DNA of 10,980 nucleotides from JAFGTP01 sp964472715 (GCA_964472715.1 CAYYMT010000116.1:1-10980); one strand, 5' to 3'; counted from the first letter of the stretch, positions 1 through 7,693 are shown. The notes: generated from the sequence alone by a model not told the origin. A program made the numbers and translations.

Positions 1-10
1 AGGAGCAACC

Positions 11-1012
11 ATGGAATACAAAGGAGTCTGGATACTTGGAGAACAGGAACGTGGTAAAATTCAATCGGTTTCCTATGAATTGTTAAAAAGGGGAAAAATC
101 CTGTCGGAAAAACTTGATGTTGATCTGGTTGCAGTAGTCCTCGGTTATCAGGTTAGTCCGGAAGAATTAAATACACTCATTCATTATGGCGCGGACAAAG
201 TAATTTATATTGATAACCCCGTGTTTGAAAATTTTCTGCCCGATCCTTATATCAAAGCCCTGACAGAACTGATCAAAAAATACGGGCCGGAAGTATTGAT
301 CGCCAGCGCCACATCCACCGGGCGGACAGTGGCTCCGGCTGTGGCGATTAAGTGTCATGCCGGACTGACAGCTGATTGTACCGGACTGGATATTGAAGAA
401 GGAACCAGAAATCTAATTCAGACAAGACCGGCTATCGGCGGAAATATCCTGGCAACAATTAAATCCCCCGACCACCGGCCGCAAATGGCCACTGTCAGAC
501 CCCACTCCAACCAGCCAATGGAGCCTGATCCTGACGCAAAGGGAGAGGTGATCTACGAGAAAGTTAACGCTGACAATCTGACTTCCAGAACCAGACAGAT
601 CGCTTTTATCGAATCAAAGGAAGAAGGGGCTAATATTCAGGATGCTGAAATCATTGTTGCCGGCGGAAAAGGATGCAAAACCGAAGAAAATTTCAAATTG
701 ATCGGTGAGTTGGCGAAAATACTCAATGGCGCTGTGGGTGCCAGTCGTGAAGCTGTGGATTTTGGCTGGGTCAAATATCCCCATCAGGTGGGACTCAGCG
801 GCAAAACCGTTAGTCCCAATATGTATGTGTGCAGCGGAATTTCCGGCGCTGTCCAGCATTTGGCCGGCATTAAGACCGCCCATAATATTGTGGCGATCAA
901 TAATGATCCCGATGCCCAGATTTTTCAACTGGCGGATATCGGCGTTGTGGCTGACATGTTTGACCTGTTACCCTTGTTGATTGAAAAATTAAAATCCAGA
1001 TTAAATAAATAA
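11..1012 (+). CDS. etfA: Electron transfer flavoprotein, alpha subunit
   Basis: This is the FAD-carrying alpha subunit of electron transfer flavoprotein, which pairs with EtfB to move electrons between a flavin dehydrogenase and other carriers in the cytoplasm. The 333-residue length is normal for the family. The N-terminal alpha/beta domain covers about residues 5-190 and includes the segment GRTVAPAVA (104-112). The C-terminal FAD domain covers about 210-330 and carries the diagnostic blocks GASREAVDFGW (243-253), QVGLSGKTVSP (259-269), SGISGAVQHLAG (275-286) and INNDPDAQIFQLADIG (296-311). There is no N-terminal ferredoxin extension of the kind seen in some lactate-linked EtfA proteins. 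The start is supported by AGGAG at bases 1-5. The gene is followed 16 nt later by a GlcD-like dehydrogenase, its probable electron donor. EtfB should lie immediately upstream, outside the window. The family call is secure; whether the complex bifurcates electrons cannot be decided from this subunit alone. Confidence 0.97.
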   Translation: MEYKGVWILGEQERGKIQSVSYELLKRGKILSEKLDVDLVAVVLGYQVSPEELNTLIHYGADKVIYIDNPVFENFLPDPYIKALTELIKKYGPEVLIASATSTGRTVAPAVAIKCHAGLTADCTGLDIEEGTRNLIQTRPAIGGNILATIKSPDHRPQMATVRPHSNQPMEPDPDAKGEVIYEKVNADNLTSRTRQIAFIESKEEGANIQDAEIIVAGGKGCKTEENFKLIGELAKILNGAVGASREAVDFGWVKYPHQVGLSGKTVSPNMYVCSGISGAVQHLAGIKTAHNIVAINNDPDAQIFQLADIGVVADMFDLLPLLIEKLKSRLNK

Positions 1013-1028
1013 TCTTTTAGGAGATAAA

Positions 1029-2450
1029 ATGCCTGAATATAAAAAAGTAACTAAAGATATTATTGAAAAACTCATAAATATTCTCGGTGAGCGATATGTC
1101 ATTCATGATGATCCGGAAAAACTGGAAACCTATTCCCATGATGAGATTACCGATACCAAATATCATCATATGCCGGAAGTGGCGGTGAAGCCGAAAAATG
1201 CCCAGGAAATTGCCGAGATCATGAAACTGGCGAACCAGGAGATGGTTCCCGTGACGCCCCGTGGCGCCGGCAGCGGCTTGTCCGGCGGCGCAGTGCCGGT
1301 TTTTGGCGGGATTGTTATTTTATTCGATAGAATGAACAAAATTTTAGAGATCGACAAAACCAATATGATGGCGGTTGTGGAACCTGGAGTCATTACCAAT
1401 GAGCTTAACGAACAGATCGAAGAAGACGGGCTCTTCTTTGCCGGCTATCCCATGAGTGTGGAATCCTGTAATATTGGTGGTAATCTGGCGGAAAATGCCG
1501 GCGGTGGCCGCGCTGTTAAATATGGTGTTACCGGGCGTTATATAATGGGAATAGAAGTGGTGACGCCGGAAGGTGAGATCATTAATCTGGGCGGTAAACT
1601 GATGAAAAATGTCGTCGGGTATGACCTTTTGAAACTAATGATTGGCTCCGAAGGGACCCTGGGAATTTATACAAAAGTTATTATTAAATTATTGCCTTTG
1701 CCGAAAGCACGGGTAGATTTGCTGGTGCCTTTTGAAGATCCGGAAAAAGCAATTTCCGCTGTTCCCAAGATCATGACAGAATCAGGTATTATCCCAACAG
1801 CCATTGAATTTATGGATAAACTTTCCTTTGAAACCTCTTATAAATTTCTGAATGAACATTTTTCCCATGATGATGCCGGCGCTATGCTTTTAATTGAGAT
1901 TGACGGCCCTAATGCCGGGCAGTTGGAAAAAGAATATGAAATGGTGGGGAAACTTTGTCAGTTAAATGGCGCGCTGGAAGTTTATGTGGCAGACAATCAT
2001 ACGACGATTGAACGGGTCTGGCGGGTACGGCGGAATATTGCCGAAGCCTTTATGGTCTATTCACCGGTTCAGAGTCTCGAAGACATTGTCGTGCCCATTG
2101 GCAGTATACCGAAAATTTTACATGATATTCGTGATATTGCCGACAAATATGATGTCCTGCTGCCAACTTATGGTCATGCCGGTGATGGAAACCTGCATGC
2201 CACTGTGGTGAAAAAACAGGATATGTCCATGGAAAAATGGGAAGAAACCCTGCCATTGGTACTGAAAGACCTTTATGCCAAAACCTATGATTATGGTGGC
2301 ACGATTTCAGGTGAACACGGAATCGGTCACAAGCGTAAACAATATATGGTTGACAGTATGGGAACCCCGGCTGTTGACATTATGAAACGGATCAAAAAAG
2401 CCTTTGATCCCAATTGTATTTTAAACCCCGGAAAAATAATAGACATGTAA
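1029..2450 (+). CDS. GlcD-type FAD-linked 2-hydroxyacid dehydrogenase (D-lactate/glycolate type)
   Basis: This is a VAO/PCMH-family flavoprotein that oxidises a 2-hydroxyacid to the 2-oxoacid; candidate substrates are D-lactate, glycolate and 2-hydroxyglutarate. The FAD-binding domain lies at about residues 48-225, with the pyrophosphate loop PRGAGSGLSGGAVP (77-90), NIGGNLAENAGGG (148-160) and IGSEGTLGI (205-213). The FAD-oxidase C-terminal domain follows to the end, with YGHAGDGNLH (381-390), SGEHGIGHKRK (427-437) and the terminal LNPGK. By comparison with human D-2-hydroxyglutarate dehydrogenase, H383, H390 and E429 would bind a divalent metal and H430 would be the catalytic base. The 473-residue length is typical. 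AGGAG at 1019-1023 supports the start. Position directly after etfA suggests electrons pass to Etf, as in the LctBCD-type lactate dehydrogenase/Etf complexes of anaerobes. The family is certain; the substrate is not. Confidence 0.95.
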   Translation: MPEYKKVTKDIIEKLINILGERYVIHDDPEKLETYSHDEITDTKYHHMPEVAVKPKNAQEIAEIMKLANQEMVPVTPRGAGSGLSGGAVPVFGGIVILFDRMNKILEIDKTNMMAVVEPGVITNELNEQIEEDGLFFAGYPMSVESCNIGGNLAENAGGGRAVKYGVTGRYIMGIEVVTPEGEIINLGGKLMKNVVGYDLLKLMIGSEGTLGIYTKVIIKLLPLPKARVDLLVPFEDPEKAISAVPKIMTESGIIPTAIEFMDKLSFETSYKFLNEHFSHDDAGAMLLIEIDGPNAGQLEKEYEMVGKLCQLNGALEVYVADNHTTIERVWRVRRNIAEAFMVYSPVQSLEDIVVPIGSIPKILHDIRDIADKYDVLLPTYGHAGDGNLHATVVKKQDMSMEKWEETLPLVLKDLYAKTYDYGGTISGEHGIGHKRKQYMVDSMGTPAVDIMKRIKKAFDPNCILNPGKIIDM

Positions 2451-2467
2451 CATTCTTTCCTCCTTCA

Positions 2468-2491
2468 GGCTCCCGGAATTTTCCGGGAGCC
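2468..2491 (+). terminator. Intercistronic inverted repeat, possible weak terminator or attenuator
   Basis: GGCTCCCGG (2468-2476) pairs perfectly with CCGGGAGCC (2483-2491) around an AATTTT loop, giving a 9-bp GC-rich stem 17 nt after the stop of the GlcD-like gene. The 3' side is followed by TTGATC rather than a clean T-run, so it is at best a weak intrinsic terminator. It could instead protect the 3' end of the upstream transcript or modulate read-through. It lies in the largest gap of the window (74 nt) and marks the likely border between the energy-metabolism genes and the wall-recycling genes. Confidence 0.55.
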
Positions 2492-2512
2492 TTGATCAAA
2501 GGAATGTCGAGA

Positions 2513-2518
2513 AAGGAG
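2513..2518 (+). promoter_or_regulatory. Ribosome binding site that sets the TTG start of the NamZ-like gene
   Basis: AAGGAG stands 6 nt before the TTG at 2525-2527. The in-frame ATG at 2504 has only AAAGG one base upstream, which is too close. The in-frame ATG at 2414 lies inside the preceding gene and would put about 37 unrelated residues before the signal peptide. Spacing and the signal peptide together favour TTG. Confidence 0.75.
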
Positions 2519-2524
2519 TCAACA

Positions 2525-3742
2525 TTGAAAAAATTTATATTAGTGTTATTAACAATGTGTATCAGCCTGGCTTTTGCTGAAATTGAAACCAGGGTAAAGC
2601 CCGGAATTGATGTATTACTGGCAGAACAACTGGATTTGGTAAAAGGAAAAAACGTGGGCCTCATCACCAATCCCACCGGTGTTAACAGCCAGTTGCAATC
2701 CACCATTGACCTGCTGTACAATCATCCTGCTGTCAATCTGGTGGCGATCTTCGGGCCGGAACATGGCGCCCGTGGAAATGTCCATGCGGGAGATAAAATC
2801 GATGATATCGTCGACGAAAAAACAGGAATCAGGATTTTCAGCCTTTACGGGAAAAACAGAAAACCCAGCCAGGAAATGCTGGAAAATGTCGACGTGCTGA
2901 TCTATGACATTCAGGATATCGGCTGCCGCTCTTACACCTATATCTATACCATGTCTTATTCCATGGAAGCCGCCCGGGAGAGTAATATTCCTTTTATTGT
3001 TCTTGATCGCCCAAATCCATTGGGGGGTGAACTGGTTGACGGTCCGATATTGGAGAAGCAATACAAATCCTTTGTGGGGATGTACCCGATTCCTTATGTT
3101 TACGGCCTGACCTGCGGAGAAGTGGCGAAATATTTTAATAAGGAATATGATATTAATTGTGATTTGAAAGTCGTAAAAATGAGTGGCTGGAAGCGGGAAA
3201 TGACCTTTGAAGATACTGGTTTGCAATGGATTCCTACATCACCCCATATTCCCCACGCCATTTCCGCCCTTTATTATCCCACCACCGGTATCATTGGTGA
3301 GTTGCATACGCTGGATATCGGGATCGGCTATACCAACCCTTTTGAATTTTTAGGTCAGACCTGGATCGATGGCAGCGAACTGGCAGAAGAACTGAACAGC
3401 CGCAATATCCACGGTATCTATTTTCGTCCCATCTATTATACACCCTATTATTTCAAAAATGAAAAGGAACATTTGCAGGGAGTTCATTTACACATTTATG
3501 ATGATCAGAATTTCAAGCCGGTAGAAGCGCAAATGCATATGTTAACAGCGGTTAAAAAACTCTACCCCGATCAGGATTTTTTTAATCCGAACCGGAATGC
3601 CATGTTTGATAAGGTGGTTGGCCTGTCTGATCTGCGCGAAGATATCAATAATGGCGTTACTGCGGAAGAAATTATCAATACCTGGCGTAAAGATGTGAAA
3701 AACTTCAAAGAAAAAAGTCAAAAATATTATTTGTATGATTAG
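2525..3742 (+). CDS. namZ: Exported NamZ/YbbC-like exo-beta-N-acetylmuramidase (DUF1343, GH171)
   Basis: The family, named after Bacillus subtilis NamZ (YbbC), removes N-acetylmuramic acid from the non-reducing ends of peptidoglycan fragments. With the TTG start the product is 405 residues and begins with a Sec signal peptide: KK, a hydrophobic run from F4 to A18, and a likely signal peptidase I site after AFA (16-18). The cysteine at 12 is not in a good lipobox, so a soluble periplasmic protein is expected. Family motifs are ITNPTG (47-52), FGPEHGARG (76-84, with E79 the proposed catalytic glutamate), YDIQDIGCRSYTYI (127-140), DRPNPLGG (161-168) and SPHIPH (239-244). The later family block usually reads like TN-S-GRGT-PFE; here it is HTLDIGIGYTNPFE (261-274), so this is a divergent branch. 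It heads a six-gene run with alr, a glycosyltransferase, a ROK-like kinase, a SpoIID-like protein and an AmpG-like permease, which fits wall recycling. The family call is strong; the exact substrate is inferred. Confidence 0.9.
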   Translation: MKKFILVLLTMCISLAFAEIETRVKPGIDVLLAEQLDLVKGKNVGLITNPTGVNSQLQSTIDLLYNHPAVNLVAIFGPEHGARGNVHAGDKIDDIVDEKTGIRIFSLYGKNRKPSQEMLENVDVLIYDIQDIGCRSYTYIYTMSYSMEAARESNIPFIVLDRPNPLGGELVDGPILEKQYKSFVGMYPIPYVYGLTCGEVAKYFNKEYDINCDLKVVKMSGWKREMTFEDTGLQWIPTSPHIPHAISALYYPTTGIIGELHTLDIGIGYTNPFEFLGQTWIDGSELAEELNSRNIHGIYFRPIYYTPYYFKNEKEHLQGVHLHIYDDQNFKPVEAQMHMLTAVKKLYPDQDFFNPNRNAMFDKVVGLSDLREDINNGVTAEEIINTWRKDVKNFKEKSQKYYLYD

Positions 3743-3765
3743 TTAAAATATGGTTTATTATTGAG

Positions 3766-4905
3766 ATGTCAGAATCAATCCAAAAATATTCAAAGGTAAT
3801 CGCCGATATCAACCTGGATAACCTGGTCTATAATTTGGAGCAGATACGTAAACAGGTTTCCCCGGCCGTTGTTATGGGCGTTGTCAAAGCCGATGCCTAT
3901 GGCCATGGCGTTATACCGGTGGCTAAAACCCTGGAAAAAGCCGGAGTCAGTTTTTTCGCGGTGGCCAGGATCAAAGAAGCCCTGGAATTGAAACAAGCCG
4001 GGATCAGCGGCAAAATTTTAATCTTTGGGCGATTGGAACCAACTGATATTAAAGTGGCCATCGATAATAACTTTCGCTTTACCTTGACCAATCTGCGCGA
4101 TCTGACTGTGATTGATAAAATTGCTGAAATATCGGGTAAGCGGGCCATTATTCATATCAATATTGATTCCGGAATGGGCCGGGTGGGCATTTTCCCGAAA
4201 GAGGTAGATTCACTGATCACTGGCATTAAAGAGACCCAAAATATTGAGTTTGAAGGGATCTATTCCCATTTTTCAACCTCGGATACGAGAGACAAAGCCT
4301 TTGCCTTGCAGCAATTTGAAACATTTTTGCAATTACTGAGGAAGTTTTCCGATCATCAGATTAATTTCCCGGTCATTCACATGGCTAACAGCGGCGCCAT
4401 CCTGGACCTGCCTGATGCCTACAAAAACATGTTCAATTGCGTTCGCGCCGGAATTATTCTTTATGGGTGTTATCCGTCGGTAGAGACCACTGAATCGGTA
4501 GAGATTAAACCGGTGATGACAGTAAAAACGAAAGTGCTTGAAATCCGTGAAATGGAACCGAACCGGCCGGTCAGCTATGGCCTGCGCTATTATACCAAAG
4601 AAAAAACCGGAATTGCCGTACTACCCATCGGATATGCTGACGGTATCAGCCGCATTTTCACCAATAAAGGGAAAGTGATGATCAATGGCAAATTGTATCC
4701 GATCGTGGGAACAGTAACCATGGATCAGATCATGGTAGCGGTGGACAATGATGTCAACGAAGGTGATGAGGTGATATTCTGGGGCAATGATAACCATAAA
4801 ATTCTAAAACCCAGCGATGTTGCCGACTGGGTGGGTACAATTTCTTATGAACTGTGTACCTCAATAACAAAGCGAGTATTGAAAATCTATAAAACAAAAC
4901 AATAG
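3766..4905 (+). CDS. alr: Alanine racemase (PLP-dependent)
   Basis: This enzyme interconverts L- and D-alanine in the cytoplasm, supplying D-Ala for peptidoglycan or returning recycled D-Ala to metabolism. The N-terminal PLP barrel (about 10-245) carries the Schiff-base lysine K41 in VVKADAYGHG (39-48), DSGMGRVGI (134-142), SHFSTSD (167-173), MANSGA (206-211) and RAGIILYG (227-234), where R227 would contact the PLP ring nitrogen. The C-terminal beta domain supplies the second catalytic base, Y271 in VSYGLRYY, plus IGYADGISR (288-296) and TVTMDQIMV (316-324). All expected catalytic residues are present at the normal length (379). It starts 23 nt after the NamZ-like gene without an obvious Shine-Dalgarno sequence; no other in-frame start with a better site is visible. 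Its place in a wall-degradation run, not next to murF or dnaB, hints at a catabolic or recycling role. Confidence 0.96.
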   Translation: MSESIQKYSKVIADINLDNLVYNLEQIRKQVSPAVVMGVVKADAYGHGVIPVAKTLEKAGVSFFAVARIKEALELKQAGISGKILIFGRLEPTDIKVAIDNNFRFTLTNLRDLTVIDKIAEISGKRAIIHINIDSGMGRVGIFPKEVDSLITGIKETQNIEFEGIYSHFSTSDTRDKAFALQQFETFLQLLRKFSDHQINFPVIHMANSGAILDLPDAYKNMFNCVRAGIILYGCYPSVETTESVEIKPVMTVKTKVLEIREMEPNRPVSYGLRYYTKEKTGIAVLPIGYADGISRIFTNKGKVMINGKLYPIVGTVTMDQIMVAVDNDVNEGDEVIFWGNDNHKILKPSDVADWVGTISYELCTSITKRVLKIYKTKQ

Positions 4906-4916
4906 GAGTCGAAACT

Positions 4917-6473
4917 ATGGAAATTTTTAATGATAAAAAAGTGAGTGCAATTTTATTTCACGGAGAAAAATTGGCCTATGGCCGTGAAGGTTTCGTTGAA
5001 ATTTTGAAATCCCTGAAAAATCAGAGTAAACAATTTGCCGACGTGACAATTATCACTGATTCGTCTTTTGATACCGGTGACTGTCAACTGGAAAATGTTA
5101 AGGTACAAAAAGGTAACCTGGAAAATATCTCAGCAGAATTAAAAAAAGCGGTTGACAATGCCGGTGGTGATTATATCACTGTTATTGACAATAGAAAATC
5201 CGTGGTTCTGCTCAAACAGGCCTACACCGAAACCATGGTGATGACAATGGCCAGAAAACCGGAAGCCGGAATGGTTTACGGGGATTATGACCTGAAAACC
5301 GATTCTGGTGTTAAAGAAAAACATTTACTGAAACATCATATCGGGCGTGTCCGTGACAATATGGATTTTGGCAAAGTTTATTTTTATAAAAAAGAATTGC
5401 TGGCAGACGCCATTGATGAATCTGTGAAATACAAAAGCTTTTATGACATTCGTCTGAAAGTATCTGAAAAAAGCGAACTGGTACATCTGGCCAACCGTTA
5501 TTCCGGTTCTCTATCTGTGGTTGTTGACCAGGGCAAAAGCGCGAATGTTTTTGATTATCTGCTGGACAGCAAAGAAAGTCAGTTGGAAGCGGAAAAGATT
5601 GTTACCGAACATCTGAAACGAATCGGTGCCTACCTGGCGCCTCAGGCCAATTATCGTGAACGTCAGGAAGAAGATGCAGAATTGGCGGCCACCATCGTTA
5701 TTCCTGTGGGACAACGGCCGGAATTTATTGGCGCTGCCCTGGAAAGTGTATTAAAGCAAACTGTACAAAATATCGAAGCCCTGGTAGTTGTAAATGGCGG
5801 ACCTGATGATCCAACCGCTGCTGAAGTGAAAAAGTATATGGAAGGCGGCGAAAAATATGACGACAGCAAACCGGAAGTCAGACTGAAAGTTGTTGATGTC
5901 AATAATATCGGTCTCTGTCTGAATATGGGCGCTGAACTGGCGCGTGGCAAATATTATGTTCAGTTGGATTCTGATGACAGACTGAAACCCGATGCCGTTG
6001 AAAAAGTGATCAAAACCTTTGAATCCGATAAAAATATCGGTATGGTTATCGGTTCCTACGAAGTTTGGGAACTCAAAGATAATGGCGAATATGTGCGTAT
6101 GAAAGAAATTCCGGTGGTTACTCATGATGAATGGACCGAGAAAAACGGACGTAATAATCTGCTGAGAATCAATGGCGCCGGAGCTCCTCGCTGTATTCCA
6201 TTCAATATCATCAAAGAAGTGGGCTATTTCGATATGAACGACATTCCTCATGCCCGTAATTATGGTGAAGATTATGACATGGTCAGCCGCATCAGTGAAA
6301 AATACAGCGTGGGCCGGATTTTCGATCCGATCTATGAAGTGGTTCGCCATGCCGGTGGTACCGACCATAATATTGATGAAATTACTGTGAACCGGAATGA
6401 CAGCGCCAAAGATTATATGCGCAAGGAAGCCATTGAAAGAAGAATTGAAATCAATAAAAAATTAAAAGCTTAA
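4917..6473 (+). CDS. Two-domain family-2 glycosyltransferase with a degenerate N-terminal GT-A-like half
   Basis: The C-terminal half (about 258-480) is a GT-A family-2 glycosyltransferase that should transfer a sugar from a nucleotide donor. It has TIVIPVGQRPEFIGAALESV (259-278), the linker NNIGLCLNMGAELARGKY (329-346), the metal/nucleotide motif DSDD (351-354) and an ED motif in YGEDYDM (449-455), the expected catalytic base region. The N-terminal half (about 9-200) follows the same order of blocks but lacks these residues: DYITVIDNRKSVVLLKQAY (85-103) sits where YYVQLDSDDRLKPDAVEKV sits in the second half, and SFYDIRLKVSEKS (174-186) matches EDYDMVSRISEKY. No signal peptide or membrane segment is visible, so the protein is cytoplasmic. 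AGGAG overlapping the alr stop supports the start and tight coupling. Acceptor and donor are unknown; the neighbours suggest an amino-sugar or wall-derived substrate. Confidence 0.88.
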   Translation: MEIFNDKKVSAILFHGEKLAYGREGFVEILKSLKNQSKQFADVTIITDSSFDTGDCQLENVKVQKGNLENISAELKKAVDNAGGDYITVIDNRKSVVLLKQAYTETMVMTMARKPEAGMVYGDYDLKTDSGVKEKHLLKHHIGRVRDNMDFGKVYFYKKELLADAIDESVKYKSFYDIRLKVSEKSELVHLANRYSGSLSVVVDQGKSANVFDYLLDSKESQLEAEKIVTEHLKRIGAYLAPQANYRERQEEDAELAATIVIPVGQRPEFIGAALESVLKQTVQNIEALVVVNGGPDDPTAAEVKKYMEGGEKYDDSKPEVRLKVVDVNNIGLCLNMGAELARGKYYVQLDSDDRLKPDAVEKVIKTFESDKNIGMVIGSYEVWELKDNGEYVRMKEIPVVTHDEWTEKNGRNNLLRINGAGAPRCIPFNIIKEVGYFDMNDIPHARNYGEDYDMVSRISEKYSVGRIFDPIYEVVRHAGGTDHNIDEITVNRNDSAKDYMRKEAIERRIEINKKLKA

Positions 6474-6487
6474 GGGAGCAAATAATA

Positions 6488-7693
6488 ATGGATAAAGAAT
6501 TCTTACTCGTCGGTTTGGATGGTGGCGCCACCAAGGTGAATGGCTGGACAATAGACGTCGTGGATGGTGAATTTGAAATGGGAGACCACAATTACGCGGT
6601 TTCCTATCATGAATTCACCGGTTACTCGGACAAATTTCAGGCCACAGATATTCAGCGACAATTAAAAGAATTTCAATCAGGCCGTATTAAACCGGGAAAA
6701 AAAGAGACCCGTCAGGGCGAAGCTTATGTAGAGGCTGCTGCTGAAGTGGTGTTAAAACTCGTTAGGAAAAGTGGTGTCAAAAGAGTACTGGTGGGCGAAG
6801 GTATGCCCGGCCTGAAAACCGCAGATAAACGTGGAATTGCCGTTATGGCCAATGGACCGCGGATCATCAATTACTGCGATATGATGGAAAAGATTTTGGA
6901 GAGTTATAATATTGACCTGGTGGAGCCGATCGCGGAATTAGGCAGTGATGCTTTTTACTGTGGTATCGGGGAAGAATTTGCCAGGGAAGGACAGTTTAAA
7001 AATGTCGATAATTCCTACTACCTTGGCGGTGGTACCGGTGCGGCTGATGCCTTGAAACTGGATGGAAAACTTGTCTCACTGGATGATATCAAGGCCTGGT
7101 TTGTCAAAACCTGGGAATTGAAAAATGAAGACGGTCTCTCCCTGGAAAAATGCGCCTCTGCTAAAGGAATTCAGCAAATTTATGGCAATTTTGTCGGCAT
7201 GACTGTGGGCGAATTGAATAAAAAAGAGATCTATCCGCTGAACATCCGTGAACGGGCGCTGGCTGATGAAAAACCAGCCATTAAAACTTTTGAAATTCTG
7301 GCGGAGAACCTGGCCCTGTTAATTTATGAACGGATAACAACAATTTTCGCCGGATGGCAGGGACTTTTTTCCTTTGTCAATCCCAATCGCGCAGTTCCTG
7401 GTACTGAGCATGATTACAAAGGCACACTGCTGGATTCTGTGATTATCGGGCAGCGTCTTGGTGACTTGTTTCATGTATCCAAAGAAGACAATCTCCTTTG
7501 GCAACCCTTTTTTCAGCGACTTTCATATCTGATTATGAAATCCGATGTGCTGGATGAAAAAGCCAAAGAATATTACTGTCCCGGCGATCGCTTTGATCAG
7601 AAATTATTGGTAATTTCAAAATTGCGTGAAGCACCGGCTCTGGGCGCGGGAATTGACGCTTATTTGACTTATACAAATAAAAAAAGCTATTAA
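6488..7693 (+). CDS. ROK-like ASKHA-fold sugar kinase, probably for an amino sugar
   Basis: This looks like an ATP-dependent sugar kinase of the actin-like (ASKHA) superfamily. The phosphate-1 loop is LVGLDGGATKVNGW (7-20). A ROK-style LVGEGMPGLKTADKRG (101-116) follows, then the catalytic-Asp block AELGSDAFYCGIGEE (149-163), comparable to the NDA...GE motif of ROK kinases, making D154 the likely base. The phosphate-2 loop is YLGGGTGAADALKLDGK (178-194), and the C-terminal APALGAGIDAYL (382-393) resembles the ROK adenosine loop. At 401 residues it is longer than usual ROK kinases (about 300); extra sequence lies at about 25-85 and 195-260. The ROK zinc motif (CxCGxxGC) is absent. A BadF/N-acetylglucosamine-kinase-like assignment is the main alternative. 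GGGAG at 6474-6478 supports the start. In this gene set it could phosphorylate MurNAc, anhydroMurNAc or GlcNAc, but specificity cannot be read from the sequence. Confidence 0.8.
   Translation: MDKEFLLVGLDGGATKVNGWTIDVVDGEFEMGDHNYAVSYHEFTGYSDKFQATDIQRQLKEFQSGRIKPGKKETRQGEAYVEAAAEVVLKLVRKSGVKRVLVGEGMPGLKTADKRGIAVMANGPRIINYCDMMEKILESYNIDLVEPIAELGSDAFYCGIGEEFAREGQFKNVDNSYYLGGGTGAADALKLDGKLVSLDDIKAWFVKTWELKNEDGLSLEKCASAKGIQQIYGNFVGMTVGELNKKEIYPLNIRERALADEKPAIKTFEILAENLALLIYERITTIFAGWQGLFSFVNPNRAVPGTEHDYKGTLLDSVIIGQRLGDLFHVSKEDNLLWQPFFQRLSYLIMKSDVLDEKAKEYYCPGDRFDQKLLVISKLREAPALGAGIDAYLTYTNKKSY

Noticed and set aside
2414..2524. Upstream ATG (2414) giving the NamZ-like protein a 37-residue N-terminal extension overlapping the previous gene
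   Set aside because: The extension is read out of frame through the conserved C-terminus of the GlcD-like gene and through the hairpin. It would also bury a good signal peptide. The TTG at 2525 has a well-placed AAGGAG.
2525..2580. Lipoprotein signal for the NamZ-like protein (Cys at residue 12)
   Set aside because: The residues before the cysteine (LLTM) do not fit a lipobox and it sits in the middle of the hydrophobic core. A signal peptidase I site after AFA is better.
2615..3226. Minus-strand open frame of 203 codons inside the NamZ-like gene
   Set aside because: It is fully antisense to conserved family motifs, shows no domain pattern and has no convincing ribosome site. The similar frame at 5751-6368 inside the glycosyltransferase is rejected on the same grounds.
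6488..7693. BadF/BadG-type activator ATPase (2-hydroxyacyl-CoA dehydratase or benzoyl-CoA reductase activator)
   Set aside because: The phosphate-1 loop alone would allow it, but there is no [4Fe-4S] cysteine pair pattern of the activators, and the D154 block and phosphate-2 loop match sugar kinases better. No dehydratase subunits are nearby.
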